Assembly: GCA_020650975.1 (NCBI GenBank)
Contig: JAIPMN010011881.1
Span: 4,654-44,899 of the forward strand
From: Apostichopus californicus
Lineage: Eukaryota > Echinodermata > Holothuroidea > Aspidochirotida > Stichopodidae
Direction of reading: 5' to 3'
Length of the DNA stretch: 40,246 nt
Numbering within the stretch: the first letter of the stretch is position 1; every line of letters starts with the position of its first letter. Under the pieces are notes generated by a model that ran no database searches, was not told the DNA's origin, and worked only from the letters and a program-made list of their open reading frames with translations. Shown here in pieces: positions 21,487 to 33,275 of this stretch. The translations under genes and the position numbers were made by a program.

Positions 21487-22140
21487 ATGCAAAGGGGTAG
21501 ACCAGCAGGAATATTGGAGGAAAACCGGAAAGAATTGGATGCTTTGAAGGCAGATAACGCGTACTTACGGCAAGAAATACTTTTTAAGAAAAAGTCGCCC
21601 AGGAAAGAAGCTGGGCACGAAAACCAAACTACTGAACGACTGATCCCGAAAGGCCGAGAATCGCCTACTTACGGCAAGAAATAACATCCTTGAAAAAGTC
21701 ACGTGATGAGCACACTGAGATGATAGATGAGCACGCCAATATGATCAACAAACAGGAACGATTTTCACGCCGTAACAATATTCGAATTGTTGGACTTAAA
21801 TCTCATAAGGACGAATATTATATAAAATTAGCCACCGATGTATTCGCCAAGTCCGGAATCGCAAATTGTAAAATTGAGAGGGCCCATCGTGATGGCAGAC
21901 ATGTTCAAGGGCGTGAGCGTCACCTGGTGGTAAAAGTGTCTTTTTACCAAGACAAAATAGCTATTCTCCGAAATATTCGACAATCACTACAATCAGAGAA
22001 CTACTATATAATTGACGATTTCATAAAAAGAGAAGATGGACCGCGAAGGTAAATGAGATGTTCCACCAGGGTATCAGATTACGCTTTAGCGGAGGTTGCT
22101 GGAGACAGGCGAACGGAAAACCTTTCGATTTTGAATAGTA
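21487..22140 (+). pseudogene. LINE ORF1 (coiled coil plus RNA-binding part), interrupted
   Basis: Starts MQRGRPAGILEEN with a Leu/Glu coiled-coil segment, is broken by an 86-bp SINE plus target duplication at 21580-21683, and resumes with DEHTEMIDEH, then NNIRIVGL and KIERAHRDGR. These are the RRM-like signature of L1/Tx1 ORF1 proteins, which bind LINE RNA. A late frameshift near 22050 separates the C-terminal IRLRFSGGCWRQ segment. Before the SINE inserted, the frame was continuous across the site. Confidence 0.75.
21580..21665 (-). mobile_element. U2-headed SINE, copy 1 (short, internally deleted)
   Basis: On the minus strand it begins GGCGATTCTCGGCCTTTCGG, nearly the first 19 bases of U2 snRNA, then jumps to GATCAGTCGTTCAGTAG and the shared 3' hairpin GTGCCCAGC...TGGGCGAC with a T/A-rich end. 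It is bounded by an 18-base target duplication TACTTACGGCAAGAAATA (21562-21579 and 21666-21683), the hallmark of LINE-mediated retroposition. Confidence 0.8.
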
Positions 22141-22517
22141 GAAGTCTCTGCCACCCACGGATTCGGCTCAGAATTTATCGAGGTTCATGTTAACTGTCTC
22201 CTGTTTGTTTGCTCTTCCTGTCACTGCTGTATTGAGATATTTGGTACCTTAACATTGCCATCTCAGCCTTTTTCAGTTATCAGCAATGTTCCTTTTTTGC
22301 GCCACAATATTGTGTCGTATTTTTTCAACGGTTCGTAGTGACAACATCGATTTGTTTCCTTCGATGCTTCGTTATTCCTATCCAGTTGGATTGACTTTTA
22401 ATTTATTAACTTTTCAACAGATATATCGTGTTTTCGAATATTTCATCCTGCATGTTCTGCGTATACTATAACATTGAGCCCTACAACCTGAACACAGACA
22501 TTTTTTTCTGTCATTCA

Positions 22518-25480
22518 ATGGCCACCGATTTAAATTTTATCTCATTTAATGGAAGAGGGCTCAGGCAAGCAAGAAAACGGAGACAACTATTTGCGTACCT
22601 CCACAGACGCAAATCGGACATAATCCTCCTACAAGAAACACACAGCTGTCTTACCGATGAGAAATACTGGAAAATGGAATGGGGTGGAAGTATTTTATTC
22701 TCGCATGGGACTACTACAAGTCGAGGAGTTTCTATCATTATCCTAGTTTAACTTTTAATATTATTAAGCAGGAAGTTAGTCCATTCGGTAGATTTATAAT
22801 AATGGATATTGAAGTTCATAATCGTATTTTAACCCATGCATGTATTTATGCCCGTAATACTTACAATCCCAGCTTTTATTATGGACGCGTCTATTATCTT
22901 AAGCATATTTCAGGGTCATTACATTATATTTGCAGGGGATTTCAACTTAGTCTTCAACTTAGAGCTTGATAAAAAAAAAAGGGAAACCCTACAACCAATT
23001 TTAAAGCAAGGGAAATGTGCTTCGATCTCATGGCCACTCATGATGTTGTTGATATTAGAGAAAAAAACACTTCTTAAAATTTCACTTGGAGTTCTGAAGT
23101 TATTCCCGATTATTCCCTAGTTTCTACACATACTTGTCATGCATTGTCAAACGTGATCTCTCCCGGTATTCAGTCAGACCATTCTTTTATTTGTCTTACT
23201 TTTGCGACTGTTTCTTTAAGTAGAGGTCCGGGATATTGGAAACTAAACAATTCTCTACTCAATGACCCCAACTATATCTTATTCATGATGAAGTTTCTAA
23301 CAATATGCGTAGCGACGCTTCGGATCGTTGGGAATTGTTGAAATTGAAAATCCGTTCAGGCAATATTAAGTATTCTAAGCAGAGGGCTAAAGAACGTAGG
23401 AGCAAAGAAAGAGAGCTTATTGATAGAATTGCTGTTCTTGAGCAACAGCTTTATACAGCCGAGTCTTCGGAAATTCGCTCTCAACTTAAAGCTGCTCAAT
23501 GTGAACTCCTTTCTTATTACAATTACAAGCTAAAGCGTACGATAATTAGATCGCGAGCAAGGTGGGTGGAAGGAGAGAAAAATACCAAATATTTCCTAAA
23601 TCTAGAAAAGAGAAACAAATCCCTAAATTCTATTCATCAACTTCAAAGCGGTGATGGTCAATTCCTCTCTGATAACAATGATATGCTTCTCGAGATTAAA
23701 CATTATTACAAGACCCTATATAGTTCCAGTGAGTGCTTTCCTAATACCTTTTTCCATGAACTCCCTATTCAGCAGGTACCAGTTGAGGATCTGGCATCTT
23801 GCGACGGCCAACTCTCGTTGAAGGAATGTTCTTAAGCCATTACCTCTATGACTAATGATAAAGCTCCCGGAAGTGATGGTGTTTCCACTAATTTTTATAA
23901 AACATTTTGGCATTTAATACCACAACTACTGGTAGACTCCCTTAACCAAGGTTTTAAAAAAGGCAAGCTTACTGCTGAGCAATCTAGAGGCGTAGTAACA
24001 TTGATCTTAAAACCTAACAAAGATTCCATTTCATTAAATAATTATCGCACAATCACCCTTTTAAACACCGACTATACGATCGGTGCAAAAGCGATTGCCT
24101 CTAGATTAAAACTGGTTATTAAAAAACTTATTGGGCCGCAGCAAACGTGTTTCCTCAAATAGATTTATAGGGGAAAATATCAGATTCGTTTTAGACCTTT
24201 TATATACATTCTTTTATTATACATCTAGCCATAATATCCCGGTTTTTTTTTTCTAGTGGATTTTGAAAAAGCGTTTGACAAACTGGAATGGAACTTTATT
24301 GAGAGCACACTCTCCTACTCCAGTATAACAATAGTAATGCATGTGTTTGCAATAATGGTCTCTCTACAGGTTTCTTCCCAGTTCAAAGAGGGGTGGGTCG
24401 GGCAAGGTTGCCCCCTGAGTCTGTACTTGTTTATTCTAGTTGCTGAGATTTTGGCTTTAAGGATTCAGAATAATAATTTAATTAAAGGTATCACTATTTA
24501 CAACAGGGAAGTAAAAATTATGCAATATGCCGACGACACGACGTTTTTCCTTGATGGTAGCAGAGAATTTATTGACGAGAGTCTGCGTATCCTCAATAAA
24601 CTGAAACTTGCGTCTGGTCAATCAATTAATTTATTAGAGTCAAACTTATTCCCATTAGGCCCGTTCATTACTCGTACTGCACATTTTGTAAACAACCTCA
24701 ATGTTAATGTCACTCAGGGTCCAGGTTAACTTTTTAGGTCTTTCGTTTACGAGTTATGGAAATGACTTGTTTCGCTTGAACTACGTGACTAAGCTCTCCA
24801 AACTTAAACATTGCCTTAATTTGTGGTCATCTACGGATCTGACCCATATAGGACGTAATGTAATTGTCAAGACTTTTGCTCTGTCCCAACTAGTATTTCT
24901 CTTTCTCGTTTTGCCAAACCCTCCTAGAGAGTTCATTAAGGATCTAGAAAAAGTCATCTTGGACTTTATCTGGTCGGGTAATCCCGACAAAATCAAACGT
25001 GCGGTTATAATTAATCCGATTAGCGACGGAGGGCTAAAGGTTACCCATGTCCCAAGTTTCATAAATAGTTTAAAGTGTTCATGGATTAGAAGATATTGTA
25101 ATGATAATAAAAGCCCTTGGAAGATCTTTTTTGATATGCACTTGAACTCTTACGGCAAGAATTTGATTTTTCAGAGTAACTGTTCTAAGAACGATGTAAT
25201 AAATATAAAAAAATTCTTTTGTTAGGCAAATTGTGCCTGGTGCGAAATTTCCTTTAGCCCCCCAAAGAAAATTTTTTTTTGGGCTGGGGTACAGGTGCTA
25301 TACACCCATACACCCAAATAGTCGCGTACCAGATATAAATGAGTTTTTCTTTAAGTTCAAGTTTGCAATTAGTATCGAACGTTTTAATAATTTGAGATTG
25401 TGTACATCTAGGAAAAACCGTGTTAACTTCTCTGACTTGCTAGAAGCTTTTGCTCCATGCCAAGGTCTATTCCAGTAATG
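22518..25480 (+). pseudogene. LINE ORF2: endonuclease and reverse transcriptase, multiply frameshifted
   Basis: ATG at 22518 (MATDLNFISFNGRGLRQ). Endonuclease blocks FNGRGL, QETHSC, FAGDFNLVF and SDHSF are spread over two or three frames to about 23230. RT blocks follow: ARWVEGEKNTKYFLNLEKR, MTNDKAPGSDGVS, VDFEKAFDKLEW, GQGCPLSLYLFILVAEIL, QYADDTTFFLDG and LGLSFTSYGND. The order and the Y-A-D-D box identify the element's reverse transcriptase. At least six stops or frameshifts interrupt it, for example at 22749, 23835 and 24160, so no enzyme is made. Confidence 0.85.
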
Positions 25481-25860
25481 TTTAAACGATTTGTTATCCA
25501 TATACCCAAATTATATGCTTGTCATCGGCTCCGGTTATTAGTTGTGTTTGTTTATCTGTCAGAACGGTGCAGGTGAACTATAATTGTAAATATGCGAATC
25601 ATTGTATCTGTTACTTAAGAATCACTGTAAATATTACATGCAATCTGAATAAACGGAAGAAAAAGAATTTTATAAATCCAGCTATACCTCCGAAAAACCT
25701 AATATAACTTGATGATGTTTTCAAAAACAAAACTGCTAAAACTGTGTACTAAGCCAGACCAACTACTTTGGCTATCGTGACATTCACTCGGGCAAATAGA
25801 TCAAAGAACTTTTTGATGGAACACAAGATTTCATACAATCATTTGAAACTATTTTTTCAG

Positions 25861-25909
25861 TAAGAATGATGTGCGGCGTTGGGTAGTGTTCTACAGAGCA
25901 CCACCCAAT
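25861..25909 (+). pseudogene. Unit B exon d'
   Basis: KNDVRRWVVFYRAPPN, in the same phase as exon d, but the last exon base before the donor has changed from G to T (AATGTCATA), weakening splicing. Confidence 0.5.
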
Positions 25910-27123
25910 GTCATAAATTTGAAACTTGGCCTTGGTATTTGTAATGAGTTCATCAAAAATCACAAAGGATAGGAGCTCGGATAATTCAAAAGTAAAGTTT
26001 GATTTCACACCTTTTCACATATTTTGCATATTGATATGTCACAGTATAATATTCTACTACATCGTTTGTATATTGATCTGTCACAGTATAATATTCTTTT
26101 ACAATTTCAACAACAAGCTGCCCATCAGTGCTCCTCTCTGACTGAAGTTAAGTGAATGCCCCTGTCCTTTCCCTTAATTGTAATATTGTTTACCATCATC
26201 GTCCACCCCAAACCCACTCCTCCCTCCCCTCTTAGATCTATTGGCAGCTTCACCAATTGAGCTTATGCCATAACATTATATGTTCACAGATATCTGCGCA
26301 AGCATTCCAAGCCATGGCATGGCCAATGTTCACAAAATGGTATGTTATCAATTCAGGTTATGTAAAGAACAGCAACTTCTTTGGTCAGTTCTCATACCAT
26401 GCAACAATAGTATCAAAACGTAGAGGTCCACATAGTATGTGAGAGACTTAGTCCCTCGTTGTCATCATTCAGGATTTTTGTTTTCTTTTTAGCCCCCGTG
26501 TAGAAGCTAAGGAGTGTAGCAGTCCTGTGTATCATTCCATGCTTTAAATCAATCTTTATAAAACTCATCGTACCCTCATTAATGATATGAAGTTATATCA
26601 CCATTGTTATGTCAACTTCACTGTTTACCAATTAGTAAATGAACTATTTTAATGTTAGCCATTACTAATGACATTCAAAGCACCCTGTTCGTATTTACAT
26701 AAATGAATTATGTATTCTCCTCCTTGTTTAATGTTCAGCTATGCTTCTTCAAGCAGCACTGACTTATTAATCTGGCCAGGACATGCCAGTCTAAGTTGAA
26801 AGTCTATCTATTTTGGCAAAATGTTTTCTGCACATTCCCCTCATCTTATAAGTAATTATCAGTGATTATCAGTGGAAGCATGGTTGTTATATTGTTGTTG
26901 AAAAATACAAACTATGTAGTTTTATTTAAAAACAACAAAGCTTGTGTACAACAAACAGAATTGGACAGTTCTTTGGTTGATAGTAAGTACAGGTATCATC
27001 CATGCCATTCCATCCAAATTTTGCATACATTCTTGGCATGGTAAAGGAGATATTGGAAGAAGCTATTATGATTAATAATTTCCAACTTAAGTAATCATTT
27101 TTGGGTTGAATTTCATCCTCTAG

Positions 27124-27241
27124 AAAACTATAAAATCTTCCCAACCCATTGTTTTGCTGCAAAAGGTAAAAGCAGTGACTCAGAAGGTTCATGAAGCTCT
27201 CGCTTCCAGTAGTAATCCTTCCATGGAAATAGGAACCAGAC
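27124..27241 (+). pseudogene. Unit B exon e'
   Basis: Gap-free copy of exon e (KTIKSSQPIVLLQKVKAVTQ and onward), with ten base differences and the GTAAGT donor kept. Confidence 0.55.
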
Positions 27242-27383
27242 GTAAGTCAAACTTCAATTTAAGTAATGAGATATCATGGACATGATACATTTAATTTGTA
27301 TTATGTAATTTTTAAACCATCCAAAAATTTATTTTATTCCTTAGTCATAGTGGTATGTGTAGCAGATCTGGTTGTGAAGAAGT

Positions 27384-27745
27384 GTCAATTATTCTTGTAT
27401 TAAGAACATTTTACAGCTTGTGCACGACTCATGTAATGTTTACAAATGTGTAGATAACTGCAAGCTAGTGTGACTTCTGCCAGACCAAATATGGACTATG
27501 ATGTCATCATGCAGTTGTGAACTTCTAATCAGACAACAGCTGTTTTTATTTTAAACTAAACCAAATATATCTCTGAAAGATGAAAACGTTAACTTGTAAA
27601 TGTCTATGATGTCTTACCAGTTTCCAGCATTGAAAGAAGCAAATATATATAATATTGTTCAGACATAGTTCTATGTGCCAAAAACGAAAGCATCATGATA
27701 ATGAGATTTGTTACATATCACTCCTGCATACAAACATCCCCCCCA
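27384..27745. other. No feature recognised
   Basis: Begins where units A and B stop matching. AT-rich, with no coding frame or element ends seen. Confidence 0.4.
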
Positions 27746-28440
27746 ACTGAATTGAATTTATTTCTACATTCCATTATTTTACATTTTGAACAGTATAGGA
27801 TAAATATAGATGGTATCAAATACAGTAAACAGTAAATATAGAGTAATGAAATAATATATGTGAGATGGAAGTAGAGGAACCAGAAATAAGTGGGTACTTT
27901 TCTGGTCTGGTCCCTTTGTAACATAGAAAGTGCAAAGTACATCACCCACCCCACCACCCACCCCCCTCCCCCCAAAAACCAACAAAGTCAAAATGTTATG
28001 AAAAGAGAAAGAAAGAAACATAAGAGAAAAAACAGGAAGTACAACTAAAATGGATTGCTATGCAGTAGGTAATGTTTTAGCTTTTGCTTAAAAGTATTGA
28101 GTGTTGGAGAAATTTTAATGACATGATTAAGAGAATTCCAGAATGGTTAAGACTAGTTCTAGAGTAAGGATGGTGTAGCATATTCATCAAACGAGTGTTA
28201 TAAGTGTGATAACTAGAATTCCAAGTATAAAAGTTATTAAAAGCTGGTGGGAGAAGACCATGATGAAATTTGTACATAAATATCCCTAGTTGGTACTTGT
28301 ACAAATCATATAAAGTTAATGTATTGGAGTCTATAAAGAGAGGAGCAGTATGCGAGATGTAATGAGTTTGGTTTATATTGCGAATAACACGTTTCTGTAA
28401 CTTAAATAAACTGTTAAGTAGAGTTGACTGACAAACTATT
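27746..28440 (-). mobile_element. CR1/L2-like LINE, 3' fragment
   Basis: On the minus strand the C-terminal domain after the RT is readable: YKYQLGIFMYKFHHGLLPPA, SYHTYNTR and HHPYSRTSLNHSGI, ending with the tail GGAATGTAGAAATAAATTCA then ATTCAG. The tail resembles that of the LINE ending at 14190, but the two proteins are not close. It is only about 0.7 kb long, truncated at the 5' side; a C-rich microsatellite lies just outside (28470-28480). Confidence 0.65.
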
Positions 28441-28796
28441 TGGTTAACTCATACAACATCATGCCCAACCCCCCCCCCCCACCCATCCACACACAGACAC
28501 ACATAAAATCATACATGTTTTTCACCCCTACCACCAATTGGTATCCCCCCAACCTATGTTTTTGGTTTACCATAAGGCATCCCTAATAGAGCCTCTGATC
28601 TGTAAACTTCAGTCCAATATCTCAAAGGGGTCTGAGGTGTGCTACAGAGGGGAAGAGATAATGAATTGATACATTAGTGAAAATTAAAACTGTGGTAACA
28701 TTAAAATTTAACTAAATATTGGGGCACTTTAAATTAAAGTGAAATTTGAATGTTAGCAGAGTTTTCATTTTCACTAATGTATCAGTTCATTTTCAG
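28441..28796. other. Simple-sequence region, no gene
   Basis: Poly-C and CA-rich stretches near 28468-28505, then AT-rich DNA leading to the acceptor of the acidic exon. TTTTCACTAATGTATCA(G)TTCA at 28770-28791 has an inverted near-copy at 28660-28684. Confidence 0.4.
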
Positions 28797-29235
28797 GAGA
28801 AGATAATGATGCTGATGATGACGATATTGATCATGATGACCATGATGGTAATAATGATTACAAAGACGACGATGACCATGATGGCGATAACGAAACGGAG
28901 ATGATGACCATCATGGTGATAACGATGACAATGATGATGACCATGACAATGATGATGACCATGATGGTGATAACAATGACAAGGAGGATGACCATGATGG
29001 TGATAATAATGACAAGGAGGAGTGGCCATCTCTGCCACTAACTTCTCAATTGGATCCAACAGGAAAAGAGACAATCTCAGGAATGACAACTTCTACAGTA
29101 AATAATGATCCAACTTTCGCTATTGAAATTTGTCCACACTTTTCCAGTTCAGTCACCGTAATCATATTTATTAGTAAAATTGTAAGCTTTCCTTCCACAG
29201 ATAAACAGAACACCAACGCCTTTGATAAGAAGTAA
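28797..29235 (+). pseudogene. Asp/His/Asn-rich exon, possible 3' exon of unit B, one frameshift
   Basis: Acceptor TCATTTTCAG. The C left by exon e' plus GA gives Arg, then EDNDADDDDIDHDDHDGNND and more of the same, so the phase fits. At about 28897 the acidic frame is lost, consistent with loss of one G. In the shifted frame it resumes as DDHDNDDDHDGDNNDKEDD, then a Ser/Thr-rich tail (EEWPSLPLTSQLDPTGK), ending at TAA 29233-29235. Such GAT/CAT-repeat coding tracts gain and lose bases easily. It could instead be an unrelated low-complexity region. Confidence 0.4.
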
Positions 29236-30799
29236 TCTACTTGATTGTTCGAACTAACTTCCTCAAAAGCACACCTGTTATCTTTGCAAAGACAATTATA
29301 CTGTTTATTGTTGTTTTTGGGAATTGCCTCATCTGGCAATGTCATTCAAATATTCTCTCAATCAAACTCTTCTCAGGAAAAAGTAAAATCACTGGCTAAT
29401 CACTACATACAACTACATATCAGTTATGATGTTGTAACAGGCTACTAGATTACCCATCCAGTTGCACAGCCCCATTACTAATGTCACATGTCCCCTTGTA
29501 CATAGTCATCCCCTTGTACATAGTCATCCTCTTTCCAGTTCAACGAACTGAAGTCCCTTTACATCTTTATTAGAGCATTTTCCAAGTTTCAAGGGTTTGA
29601 CTCATCCTCTCCCAGAGACAAGAAACTGTTGTGTTCATGCCAGCCTAGTTGTCGGTTTACTTAAATTACGTGTCCACTTTCCTGACTTCTGCGATGTTTG
29701 TAATACCGCTCGTTGACAAACAGTGCCAGATCAGTGAGTGGCATTTAATTGAAGTCTTTGTCTATGCAGGAAGTGTGTGGGGGATAATCTCATGGCTCTT
29801 TGGGTAACGGTGCATTATGTTACTTTGGGGAGTAAAAGATACTTTACGTCTAAAGGGGGTCTCCTTTGTTTAAAGAGGGATGACCACATCCTCCTATCAA
29901 ACAGTTACTTAAGAATTCAATGTTTTAAAAAGCTCTGAACGGCAGTGATGCACCATTAATTTACTGACTTCTCAGAGCAAGGCATGCCCAACTTAGGACC
30001 ATTTTTAGTGAGACTGAAGAGTTAATTGCAGTGCTGGTACACATATTAAAATGTGTCTTCAGCAGTCATATATTACTCTTTTCATGTTTAGTTTCATGTT
30101 TCATCTACAACCCTATGTTGATATTGTGTGGTACATTATAGAATAAAATTGTATTATATATCACCTACTGTGATGTCGAAGGCAGTAGCCCAGGTTGAGA
30201 AGACTTCCCAATCATTGTAATTGTCTGCTCTATGACTAATAGGTTAAAATGTACCTTTGGTGACCTTAAACTTTTCATCCGAATTGTGGGATGCTGAGCT
30301 GGGTTATTAGAAATTATTGGTTATCTGTATTGACATTGGTGCTTAATGAATTTGTGCTTGATCCATTTCTTCGTAATGTTAATTATTATTGTAAGCCCTT
30401 TCATTTTAATTGCCATTCTAGACAGGCTGCCAATTAGTACACTGTCTGAGGCTTTTGTTGTTAAGATAGTTATATAACATCCCCATTCTTTGAATATGAT
30501 CCAAAACATCATATTGTCGGGCTACGACATTTGTTTCACCTGTGATATTCCCAGTGTATTATGTGTGTACAGATAACTGATGTTTGAATTGAAGGCTGCA
30601 TAAACAGTGTATATGTACTTATGAAGTAGATCTAGTGCTGTAGCCAATTTGTTCATTTATTTGACTGGCTTTGTTTCTTTTATATTTGCCCCTTTGTATA
30701 TATATATTTACAAGTATTCATGATGAGACTCGTCCACTGACTTCTGAGAGGGAGGCATGCCCAGTTACGGAGAAGAATATATACTGTTGTGATCTTTTG
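29236..30799. other. Possible 3'UTR and intergenic DNA, no gene recognised
   Basis: A small tandem duplication CCCCTTGTACATAGTCAT occurs near 29490-29528. AATAAA at about 30141 could be a poly-A signal for the acidic exon. Short open frames (for example 30321-30512 on the minus strand) resemble nothing I know. Confidence 0.35.
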
Positions 30800-31223
30800 G
30801 ATCAAACAGGTCATATGTACAACACTGTTGATGGCCTTGAGTGGTTAGACGCTGGTGTTGGCCCTAGATGCCGGTTGTCAGTATGGACGCTGGTTGTGCC
30901 TAGTGAAGGGTCTACTCCATCCCGATGACAACTCGTATGCTTTAAGATGCTGGATCGGTAGACAGTGCTTATGGCCGAGTTTATTTCTGTTATATTAATT
31001 AAGTGTATATCTATTGGTTTGTATTCCTGATAGAGCTGAGGTCAGGTATATTCTCTTCCGTGGATAAAATATGGGACCGTTTCCCTTGGAATAAATAGCA
31101 TTTTATTCACACATGAACTATCTTTGAATCGTTAATATTGTGTAATGCGCCTATACACCTAAAGGTTGTAAACAGTCGAACCCCGCCGCTCCTTGATCGT
31201 ATGTATCGTGCGAGTGGTTGTTA
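30800..31223 (+). repeat. 5' LTR of Ty3/Gypsy element (left boundary approximate)
   Basis: Matches 37838-38299 in order, with words GCCTTGAGTGGTTAGACGCT, ACAACTCGTATGCTTTAAGA and CTTATGGCCGAGTTTATTTC, and ends GAGTGGTTGTTA directly before the primer-binding site. The copies differ by several indels of 8 to 35 bases, so the insertion is old. The start was not resolved. Confidence 0.75.
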
Positions 31224-31241
31224 TGGCGCCCAACGTGGGGC
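31224..31241 (+). other. Primer-binding site, tRNA-Lys type
   Basis: TGGCGCCCAACGTGGGGC, immediately after the 5' LTR, matches the 18-base site complementary to the 3' end of tRNA-Lys(1,2) used by several retroelements. Confidence 0.85.
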
Positions 31242-31574
31242 TGTTTACATAATTAATGTAAAAGTTAATAGAGTTAAGAACCTTTTATTTTGCGGTTGTA
31301 TAGGCTTCGTTGTTGTTTAGATGTTGCGCAAACGACCAGATGTCCTTAAGTATGTTAAACTGTTCTTTGGAATTATTTTAATGTATTTTTGTCGCTTGCC
31401 TCTCTTTTATTTGGGATCTGGCCATTGAGTTTCACAAAGAGTTGAGAGATTGCAACTCTGTGCGTACTATAGGGGGAATTTAGGCAAGCTTTAACCCTCT
31501 TTGTGGTAGTACTGTCAACTGGTGGAAATTCCGTTTACTCACTTTTTCCTGTGTTTTTCCTTTTGCTGACAATT

Positions 31575-32395
31575 ATGTCTGATAACGAGTCACACAAGTC
31601 AGAAGGGGGTGAGTCGACCCTGGGAGACGAGGAATTCTCTGGGAAACTAGAGCAGTTTCTTAAGAAACACCTGTGCGGACCTTAAGGTGTTAGACGTCCC
31701 ATACAATGTACAAGGTGGTGGAGCATATCCACAAGAAAGAGAAGGTGAACGCAGGGCATGGGAGTAGCTATAGGCGACTCCTGACTTTGTGAGGTTAGTA
31801 CCCACTCCCCAGTAACTGGGTGCAGCATGCCCAGCAGATGGTGGAGGATCCTGGGCTCTCAGAGGGCGACAAGAGATCCCGACTTGCTGAGAGTCTTGCG
31901 CCTCCTATCTATAGGAAGGCAGTCCAAACTCTGGGGTCTTGCGTCGGTGCTTCGGACCTACTTAGCCAGCTAGGGGAGGCTTTTGGCGTGGCCTGTGAGG
32001 TTGATAATCTGCTGTCTATGTTCAGGAACACATACCAAGAGGCAGGGGAGAAGCCTTCGGAGTACCTGGCCCGATTTGAGGACCGCCTGGACCAGGCAGT
32101 GCAATTTAGAGGCGTCACATGCGGAGACGCAGACAGGCTGAAACTGTCCCAGTTTGTCCGAGGCTTCATGTCCAGCGAACAGCTGGTAGTTGCCCTCCAA
32201 TTGAGGTAGAGGAGGGGAACATCCCCAGACTTTATAGGCCTAGGTGAGGCTGGAAGAAGCCTCGGGGAGCAGCGTTCCCGTCGCCGCAACTATGCTAGGC
32301 CCAACAAAGCTGCAGCCAATACGTTACTGCAGGCTGATGGGGAGTCCCCTTCATCAATTGAACAGGAGCTGGGTGAACTGAAAGCCTAGATAAAG
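31575..32395 (+). pseudogene. Gypsy gag, PNMA-like, with stops
   Basis: ATG at 31575 (MSDNESHKSEGGE) opens a short acidic leader, stopped at 31683. The conserved part is open at 31820-32209: SDLLSQLGEAFGVACEVDNL, FRNTYQEAGEKPSEYLARFE, DRLDQAVQFRGV and LKLSQFVRGF. This layout is that of the capsid-like domain from which the vertebrate PNMA/MOAP1 genes derive. A further Gln/Ser-rich part follows with a stop at 32208. No CCHC zinc knuckle was seen. The gene is broken by several stops. Confidence 0.7.
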
Positions 32396-32494
32396 TCCCT
32401 CCAAACCCCCTCTCAGGTTAGCAAGGTAGCTGGCCTTTCCCAACCAGACACCAAATTGCCGTCTAAGGTACCCATAAGGTGATTCCCCCACCAC

Positions 32495-33275
32495 AATGGT
32501 ATGCCTGGATGGGAACGTCTGCCTGGGACTGTTAGACAGTAGGTCACATGTGTCTGGGATATATTTTACTATACACACCTCTCACACAGGGAGCTGAGGC
32601 ATCAATGGAGCTGGAGGATACGATGCGCCCTACTTAGGGTACATAGAGGTGAACCTCTCCCTGCGGCAGGTGATGCAGGGACCCAAAGAAAGGTAAGTAC
32701 CCTGGCCTTGGTATTGCCAGAGTCAAGTCTAATTCCAGTATACCACTTCTGATAGGCACAAACACTAGGCTTCTCTACGCTTTGCTACAGGTCTGCCGGA
32801 AGAAGGCAGGGAAGAAGTTTGTTAAACTGTTAGGGGTTAGCAGGAAGTGGGCCAAGGCCTACACGTTAGCCGCATCACATACAAAGTGTTGCAGAGATGG
32901 CCAACTAGGACCCCTACGACTTCTTCAGAAAGCAGTAGTGGTGCCCGCAAGGTTGTATTGTAGAAGCCCAGTGTAGTGCCAGGATCTCCTTGGGCAGGCA
33001 GGTATACAGGCAGATATACGTACCTGGTTCTCCTCACCCACTTGGGCCCGATAACCCCCACATTAATCTTGCACTTAGCTCAAACATAAATGCAGACATT
33101 TCAAACAAAGATACCTTGTCTTGTTTCACCTTAGAGAATTCCCCAATCTCACCGGAATGGCGCGACCGGATGGGCCAGCTACTGAGCAGCTACGCTGATG
33201 TGTTCTCCACTGATGACCTGGACATTGGTCGTACCCCGGAGGTGAACATGACATTAAGCTAACCAACCCCACCCC
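32495..33275 (+). pseudogene. Gypsy protease and linker region, degraded
   Basis: CLDGNVCLGLLDSRSHVSG near 32500-32557 looks like a retropepsin active-site loop in which the usual D-S/T-G is D-S-R. IPLLIGTNT near 32742 fits the protease C-terminal part. SPEWRDRMGQLLSSYADVFS (33140-33210) is the usual lead-in to the reverse transcriptase. Stops and frameshifts are frequent. Confidence 0.5.

Larger units (their letters stand above)
21246..25664 (+). mobile_element. L1/Tx1-like LINE, near full length (4.4 kb)
   Basis: Flanked by a 15-base target duplication with one mismatch (GAATTTGATAAATCC at 21231-21245, GAATTTTATAAATCC at 25665-25679). The matching empty site is in unit A near 11241. It carries a 5'UTR, ORF1, a spacer and ORF2 with endonuclease and reverse transcriptase, and ends AATAAACGGAAGAAAAAG without a long poly-A. 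Many frameshifts and stops mean it is inactive. ORF1 is further split by a U2-headed SINE. Confidence 0.9.
15240..27383 (+). repeat. Duplicated segment, copy B, split by three insertions
   Basis: Pieces 15240-15535, about 17655-18095, 19796-21245 and 25680-27383 join in order into one copy of 8985-12720. The copy ends at about 27383, where A runs into exon f and B into unrelated sequence. Unit B has no counterpart of about 5310-8985, the part of A holding SET exon 2 and exon y. Confidence 0.85.

Noticed and set aside
28793..29089. Minus-strand His-rich open frame
   Set aside because: It is the antisense reading of GAT/CAT repeats; the plus strand has an acceptor with matching phase and a sensible tail.
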